Below are positions 11,298 through 15,607 of a stretch of DNA of 15,607 bases, piece after piece. Each line of letters starts with the position of its first letter. Within the stretch, counting starts at the first letter, position 1. A program made the translations under genes and the position numbers. Below the pieces are notes generated by a model. The model did not search any database. It had not been told where the DNA came from and saw only the letters and a list, made by a program, of their open reading frames with translations. The stretch is from Candidatus Rokuibacteriota bacterium (lineage in GTDB: Bacteria > Methylomirabilota > Methylomirabilia > Rokubacteriales > JACPHL01): the NCBI GenBank assembly GCA_016188625.1, contig JACPHL010000277.1:1-15607 (forward strand). The letters run 5' to 3'.

Positions 11298-14200
11298 TTA
11301 CTTCGGGGCGGCGAGGGGAGGGATCTCCGCCCGCCGCCGGGCGCGGGCCGTCAGGGCCTCCCGGGCGTCGAGCCAGAGCGAGTAGACGACGGGGATCAGG
11401 ACGAGGGTGAAGAGGGTGGAGAGGGTGAGCCCGCCCAACACCGCCGAGCCGAGTCCCCGGTAGAGCTCCGACCCCGCGCCCCGAGCGACGACCAGGGGGA
11501 GCATCCCGAGCACCGTGGTGGTGGTCGTGATGAAGATCGGGCGGATCCGGGTCCGGACCGACTCCAGGATCGCCTCCTGCGCCGGCCGCCCCGCCTGCAT
11601 GAAGTTCAGGGCCTGGTGGACGATGAGGATGGCGTTGTTGACGACGATCCCCGCCAGGATGATGAACCCCAGCATCGTCACCGAGTCCATCTTGATGGTC
11701 GGCTCGGTCAGGTGGGCGAGCCGGACGGCCAGGACCCCGCCCGTGGCCGCCAGGGGGACCGTGAAGAGGATGACCAGGGGGGTGGCCCAGGACTCGAAGA
11801 GGGAGGCCATCAGGAGGTAGATCACCACCAGGGCCAGGAGGAACGACCACTTGAGGGCGTTCCAGGCCTCGACCAGGTCCTTGGCGTGGCCGGTCACGTT
11901 GATGGCGTAGCCGAGCGGGAGGGTCTGCCGCACCGGATCCACCACGCGAGACTCCACCAGCCGCACCGCCGCCTCCAGCGGGACCTCGTCGCGGATGTTG
12001 GCGGTGAGCTTGATGGCGCGGTCGAGATCCACGTGCTCCACCTTGGTCGGCCCGAGCTCGGGCCGCACCTCGGCGATGTCGGCGAGCTTGATCGGCCGGC
12101 CGGCCCGGGTGAAGAGGACCGTCTCGGCGAGGTCCTGGGTCCGGAGCGCCCGGTCCGCCGAGCTCCTGAGCCGGATGTCCCGCTCCTTCCCGCGTTCCCG
12201 GAAGGCCCCGGCCAGGGTGCCCCCCACCAGCGTCTCCACCACCTCGCCGACCTCCGAGACCGAGAGCCCGAGGGCGGCCGCCCGGTCCCGATCCACCATC
12301 ACCTGCAGCTCGGGGTTCCCCCACTCGAAGCTCGTGTTGACGAAGTTCAGCTCCGGGAGGCCGCGGAGGCCGGCCTCGATCGTCTCGGCGGTCCGCCGGA
12401 TCGTCTCCAGGTCCGCGCCCTTGACGTCGATGTCGATGTTGGTCCCGCCGAAGAACGCTCCCCGGCGGCGAAAGAGCGGGGACTGGGTGATGAAGACGGC
12501 CTGGGGGCCTGGGACGCCCACCGCCAGCCGCCGCATCTCCGCCAGCACCCGGCGCATCCCCAGGAGGTCGGCGTGCTCGGGCTTGACCAGGGCCCCCATG
12601 ATGGGGGCCTCGATCCGGACCACGCCGAAGAGGCGCTGGATCCCGGGGATGTCCATGAAGCGGCGCTCCAGCTCCTTGATGATCGCTTCCTTCTGGTCGG
12701 TGTTGAACCCCGGCGGCGTTCGGACCACCACGAAGATGAGGTTGCGGTTCCCCTGGGGGAGGTAGTCGATGGGCGGCGCCAGGAGGTAGCTCGCCGCGAG
12801 CGCCAGGGCGACGATGCCGGTCGCGGTGGCCAGCCGGCGGAGCAGTCCGCGGCGGAGCCACGCGAGCAGGCCCACCACCGCGGCCACGAACCCCGCCCCG
12901 AACCGGTCCAGGGCGGCCGACGGACGGGCCAGCCAGCGCGGGCCGGCGCGCCGGTTCACTGCCAGGAGCCGCGCCGAGAGCATCGGGATCACGGTGAGGG
13001 CGACGAGCAGGGAGAGGGCCACCGCGAAGGAGATGGCGATGGCGATGTCGCGGAAGAGCTGCCCGGCCTCCTGCTGGACGAAGAGGACCGGGACGAAGAC
13101 CGCGATGGTAGTCAGGGAGGAGGCCAGGATCGCCCCCCAGACCTCGCGGGCGCCGTCCAGGGCCGCCCGCATCTTCCCCTTCCCCAGCTCCCGCTGGCGG
13201 AAGATGTTCTCCAGGACCACCACGGCGTTGTCCACCACCATCCCCGCGGCGAAGGCCAGGCCGGCCAGGGTGATGATGTTGAGGCTCCGGCCGAGCGCGG
13301 CCAGGAACACGAAGGTGGTGACGAGGGCGATCGGGATGGTGGTGGCGATGATGAGCACGCTGGAGGGGCTCCGGAGGAATAGGAGGAGGGCGGCGACGGC
13401 GAGAGCGACCCCGTAGTAGACGTTGGTGGTGACCTGGCGCACGGAGTCGTGGAGGTAGTCGGTCTCGTCGTAGACCTGGATCAGCCGGATCCCCTTGTCG
13501 CGGTAGGTCTGGTTGAGGTAGGCGATCGCCTCCTCGACCCCCTTCATCACCTCGAGGGTGTTGGCGCCGGTCCGCCGGAGGACCCCCAGCCCGAGGGCCG
13601 GCTTGCCCATCTGCCGGACCGCGAAGTCCCGATCCTCGTGGCCGAAGCGGACCCGGGCGATGTCGGCCAGGTAGACCGGGTTCCCCCGGTCCTGGCGGAC
13701 GATGATGCGCTCGAGCTGGCCGAGGTCGGTGAACTGCCCGAGGGTCCGGACCGCGTAGCGGCGCTTCCCCTCCTCGAGGCTGCCGCCCTTGATGTTCCGA
13801 TTCTCCCGGACGATCGCCTCGTGGACCTCGGCGACGGAGATCCCGCGGGCCGTCAGCGCGGCGAGGTCGAGGAGGACGTGGACCTCGCGGGCCTGGCCGC
13901 CGAATCGCCAGACCGCCCCCACCCCCTCCACGCGCTCGAGGCGGGGAGCGATGACGTCCTCCACCTCCTCCCAGACCTCGTTGAGGTCCCGCCCGGTCTC
14001 CACGATGATCCAGGCGATGGGGCTCTCCTCGTCGGTGTTGACCGCCCGGATCACCGGCCGCTTGGCCTCCACCGGGACGTCGCGAACCTGGTCCAGCTTC
14101 TCGGAGACCTCGAGGCGGGCCACGTCCTTGTTGACCCCCCAGTCGAAGCTGAGGACGATCCGCCCCTTCCCCTCGATGGAGGACGAGGTGATCTCCCGGA

Positions 14201-14429
14201 GGTTCTCCACGGCGTTGAGCTTCTCCTCCTGGCGGTCCACGACCTCCTGCTCCACCTCGAGGGGGGCGGCGCCGGAGTAGTCGGTCTCGACCGTGATCTC
14301 GGGCCGGTCCACCGTGGGGATCATCTGGAGGGGGAGGCGGAGGAGGGAGATCCCGCCGAAGAGGAGGGCGAGGATGACCCCGACCAGGACCGTGACCGGG
14401 TAGCGGACGCAGAACTCGATCAGCTTCAC
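11298..14429 (-). CDS. RND-family efflux transporter permease (AcrB/HAE-like)
   Basis: Protein of 1043 residues, the normal length for an RND pump. It begins KLIEFCVRYPVTVLVGVILAL, the usual cytoplasmic N-terminus and first membrane helix, followed by the porter domain (TDYSGAAPLEVEQEV and onward). The fourth helix carries AGMVVDNAVVVLENI (Asp400-Asn401) and the tenth LAGIVVNNAILIVHQ (Asn931-Asn932); RIRPIFITTTTTVLGMLPL retains Arg963. Compared with AcrB, Asp407 and Arg971 are kept while Asp408 and Lys940 are replaced by Asn, a variation also seen in other bacterial HAE-like pumps. It would export hydrophobic or amphiphilic compounds using the proton gradient. GTG 14429 overlaps the adaptor's TGA by 4 bases (GTGA), so translation is coupled. 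The frame remains open upstream only as a mirror of the adaptor gene. Substrate unknown. Confidence 0.95.
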   Translation of the reverse strand: MKLIEFCVRYPVTVLVGVILALLFGGISLLRLPLQMIPTVDRPEITVETDYSGAAPLEVEQEVVDRQEEKLNAVENLREITSSSIEGKGRIVLSFDWGVNKDVARLEVSEKLDQVRDVPVEAKRPVIRAVNTDEESPIAWIIVETGRDLNEVWEEVEDVIAPRLERVEGVGAVWRFGGQAREVHVLLDLAALTARGISVAEVHEAIVRENRNIKGGSLEEGKRRYAVRTLGQFTDLGQLERIIVRQDRGNPVYLADIARVRFGHEDRDFAVRQMGKPALGLGVLRRTGANTLEVMKGVEEAIAYLNQTYRDKGIRLIQVYDETDYLHDSVRQVTTNVYYGVALAVAALLLFLRSPSSVLIIATTIPIALVTTFVFLAALGRSLNIITLAGLAFAAGMVVDNAVVVLENIFRQRELGKGKMRAALDGAREVWGAILASSLTTIAVFVPVLFVQQEAGQLFRDIAIAISFAVALSLLVALTVIPMLSARLLAVNRRAGPRWLARPSAALDRFGAGFVAAVVGLLAWLRRGLLRRLATATGIVALALAASYLLAPPIDYLPQGNRNLIFVVVRTPPGFNTDQKEAIIKELERRFMDIPGIQRLFGVVRIEAPIMGALVKPEHADLLGMRRVLAEMRRLAVGVPGPQAVFITQSPLFRRRGAFFGGTNIDIDVKGADLETIRRTAETIEAGLRGLPELNFVNTSFEWGNPELQVMVDRDRAAALGLSVSEVGEVVETLVGGTLAGAFRERGKERDIRLRSSADRALRTQDLAETVLFTRAGRPIKLADIAEVRPELGPTKVEHVDLDRAIKLTANIRDEVPLEAAVRLVESRVVDPVRQTLPLGYAINVTGHAKDLVEAWNALKWSFLLALVVIYLLMASLFESWATPLVILFTVPLAATGGVLAVRLAHLTEPTIKMDSVTMLGFIILAGIVVNNAILIVHQALNFMQAGRPAQEAILESVRTRIRPIFITTTTTVLGMLPLVVARGAGSELYRGLGSAVLGGLTLSTLFTLVLIPVVYSLWLDAREALTARARRRAEIPPLAAPK

Positions 14430-15607
14430 GGCCGGCCCCCGGCCGGGTTCTGGACGACCTTCTCGACCTTCGCCCCGTCCTGGAGGGTCTCGTTGCCGAG
14501 GACGATGACCTCCTGGCCGGGGGCCAGGGCGTGGTCGAGGACCTCGATCAGCTCGCCCTGGGTCTGGCCGGTCCGGACCTGGCGGAGCCGGGCCACGCCG
14601 TCCTGGATCACGAAGACCCCGACCGTCGCTCCGCGTCGGACCACGGCGTCCTTGGGGACGAAGACGGCCTTGCGGCTCCCGCCCAGCTCGAGGCTCACCC
14701 GGGCGAACATCCCGCTCTTCAGGAGGGCCTCGGGGTTGGCGATCCGGACCTTCACCGGGAAGGCGCGGCTCTGGGGGTCGGCCTGGGGGACGATCTGGGC
14801 CACCTCGCCCCGGAAGGTCCGGCCCGGGTAGGCGTCCAGGGTCACCCGGGCCGGGCCGCCCAGGCGGAGCTGGCCGATCTCCCGCTCGTTCACGGGCCCG
14901 ACGACGTAGACCGGCTCGAGGCTGATGAGGTCCGCGATCGGAGCGCCGGGTCCGACCCAGGCCCCGACCTCGACCCGCTTTCTGACCAGGAACCCGGTGA
15001 GGGGGGCGACGATCCTCATCCGGACCAGCTCGTCCTCCACCCGCTCGATCACCGCCTGGGCCCGCTGGTACTCGGCCTCGGCCTGGGCGATCTCCTCGGG
15101 GCGGGGACCGGCCTCGAGGAGCCGCAGGCGCTCCCGGGCCTGGCGGACCTCGGCGCGGGTGGCCTCGACCTCCCCTTGGCGCGCCCCGGCCTCGAGGAGC
15201 GCCAGCCGCTCGCGGGCGGCGTGCTCCCGAGCCCGGCCGACTTCGTGCGCCTGCCAGGCCCGGTCCCGCTCCTGGGCGGCGATCAGCCCCTGGGCGAGGA
15301 GCTGCTCCATGCGCTGGAGCTCGCGCTCGGCCAGGACCCGCGTCGCCTCCGCCGCCGCCACCTCGTGCCGGACCTGCTCCAGCTCCTGGGGCCGCGCCCC
15401 GGCCAGGAGGTCCCGCAGCCGGGCCTCGGCCCGGGCCACGGCCTGGCGGGCCTCGTCGATCTCCTCCTGCCGGTAGCCCCGGGCCAGCTTCTCCCACTCC
15501 TGGCGGGCCTTCGCCGCCAGGGCGCGGACCTCCTGGAGCGCCAGCTCCTTCGGGACGCGGTCCAGCTCGGCCAGGACCGTCCGCCCCTGGACGACCCGCT
15601 CGCCCTC
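14426..15607 (-). CDS. RND membrane-fusion (periplasmic adaptor) protein, HlyD/AcrA-like, 5'-partial
   Basis: 393 residues are visible; the N-terminus (signal and first lipoyl half) lies beyond 15607. The visible protein opens with EGERVVQGRTVLAELD, the first lipoyl-like half-motif, then a long coiled-coil hairpin of about 170 residues (about 28-196), the second lipoyl half (VAPLTGFLVRKRVEVGAWVGPGAP split around residues 200-223), a beta-barrel (VNEREIGQLRLGGPARV, EVAQIVPQADPQSRAF), and a membrane-proximal domain (VFVPKDAVVRRGATVGVFV). It links the inner-membrane pump to an outer-membrane channel. The coiled coil contains a duplicated 26-residue unit in each arm. The stop overlaps the permease start. 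No outer-membrane factor gene is in the window; one may lie upstream of the adaptor beyond the right edge. Confidence 0.93.
   Translation of the reverse strand, partial: EGERVVQGRTVLAELDRVPKELALQEVRALAAKARQEWEKLARGYRQEEIDEARQAVARAEARLRDLLAGARPQELEQVRHEVAAAEATRVLAERELQRMEQLLAQGLIAAQERDRAWQAHEVGRAREHAARERLALLEAGARQGEVEATRAEVRQARERLRLLEAGPRPEEIAQAEAEYQRAQAVIERVEDELVRMRIVAPLTGFLVRKRVEVGAWVGPGAPIADLISLEPVYVVGPVNEREIGQLRLGGPARVTLDAYPGRTFRGEVAQIVPQADPQSRAFPVKVRIANPEALLKSGMFARVSLELGGSRKAVFVPKDAVVRRGATVGVFVIQDGVARLRQVRTGQTQGELIEVLDHALAPGQEVIVLGNETLQDGAKVEKVVQNPAGGRP
15041..15487 (-). repeat. 26-residue (78-base) internal repeat in the adaptor coiled coil
   Basis: Four copies of a unit of the form L-x-x-G-x-R-x-x-E-(I/V/L) followed by an Ala/Arg/Glu-rich helix lie at visible residues about 41-66, 67-92, 138-163 and 164-189. 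The conserved Gly is at 44, 70, 141 and 167, so the spacing is exactly 26 within each pair. At DNA level GGCCTCGAGGAGC recurs 78 bases apart, near 15110 and 15188. The turn LLAQGLIAAQERDRA (103-117) lies between the pairs and is the hairpin tip. Confidence 0.65.

Noticed and set aside
11616-13382. A long plus-strand open frame (588 codons) opposite the RND permease, and another at 13449-14831.
   Set aside because: Both are Gly/Asp/Glu/Arg-rich mirror frames of a GC3-saturated gene, with no recognisable motif, ribosome site or promoter.
1-15607. Search for CRISPR arrays, insertion-sequence ends and att-type duplications.
   Set aside because: No regularly spaced direct repeats, transposase motifs or flanking target duplications were found; the only repeats are the hairpins and the coiled-coil unit listed.

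Overview
The window is GC-rich bacterial chromosome (about 70 percent G+C by eye, with third codon positions nearly all G or C in most genes). It holds twelve well-supported protein-coding genes, two of them cut by the window edges, plus one doubtful small ORF. No rRNA, tRNA, CRISPR array, transposase or phage gene was seen. The mix (two LLM-class flavin oxidoreductases with a CoxG-like protein, an SCPx-type thiolase, a CaiB/BaiF CoA-transferase, a cyclase with an N-terminal SRPBCC/DUF5939-like region) recalls uncultivated soil or subsurface lineages such as Candidatus Rokubacteria/Methylomirabilota or deep-branching Proteobacteria. That placement is inference; there is no marker gene here.

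Layout. (1) 1-3148, minus strand: a CoxG/SRPBCC gene, two LLM-class oxidoreductases, then a secreted or anchored protein cut by the left edge. The first three look like one operon behind a good sigma70-type promoter (TTGACT-17-TACATT); the last has its own candidate promoter (TTGACA-18-TAGCCT). (2) 3404-6684, plus strand: a compact run of thiolase, Sir2 deacylase, a helix-hairpin-helix protein and a CoA-pyrophosphatase-type NUDIX hydrolase, with gaps from -4 to about 90 bases. (3) 6685-7066: a non-coding stretch packed with consecutive hairpins. (4) 7067-8782, plus: a class III nucleotide cyclase. (5) 8840-9787, minus: an SppA-like peptidase with a lipoprotein signal. (6) 9818-11011, plus: a CaiB/BaiF CoA-transferase. 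(7) 11298-15607, minus: an RND efflux permease preceded by its membrane-fusion adaptor, which runs off the right edge; no outer-membrane channel gene is visible.

How the genes fit together. The thiolase makes or splits acyl-CoA, the sirtuin removes acyl groups from lysines using NAD+, the NUDIX enzyme cleaves CoA, and the nearby CoA-transferase moves CoA, so the centre of the window leans toward acyl-CoA/CoA turnover. The CoxG-LLM-LLM set looks like a small redox module without any CO dehydrogenase subunits. The RND pair is a standard export system.

The most notable non-coding signals are: three genes whose -10 box lies only 6-8 bases before the start codon, suggesting leaderless or nearly leaderless mRNAs, two of them back-to-back in a 30-base divergent gap; a series of hairpins at 6697-6865, one of whose motifs recurs as a half copy at 11017-11030; and a 26-residue internal repeat in the adaptor's coiled-coil hairpin. 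I see no clear new defence or mobile system. The best candidates for something undescribed are the thiolase-sirtuin-HhH-NUDIX operon and the SRPBCC/zinc-knuckle cyclase.
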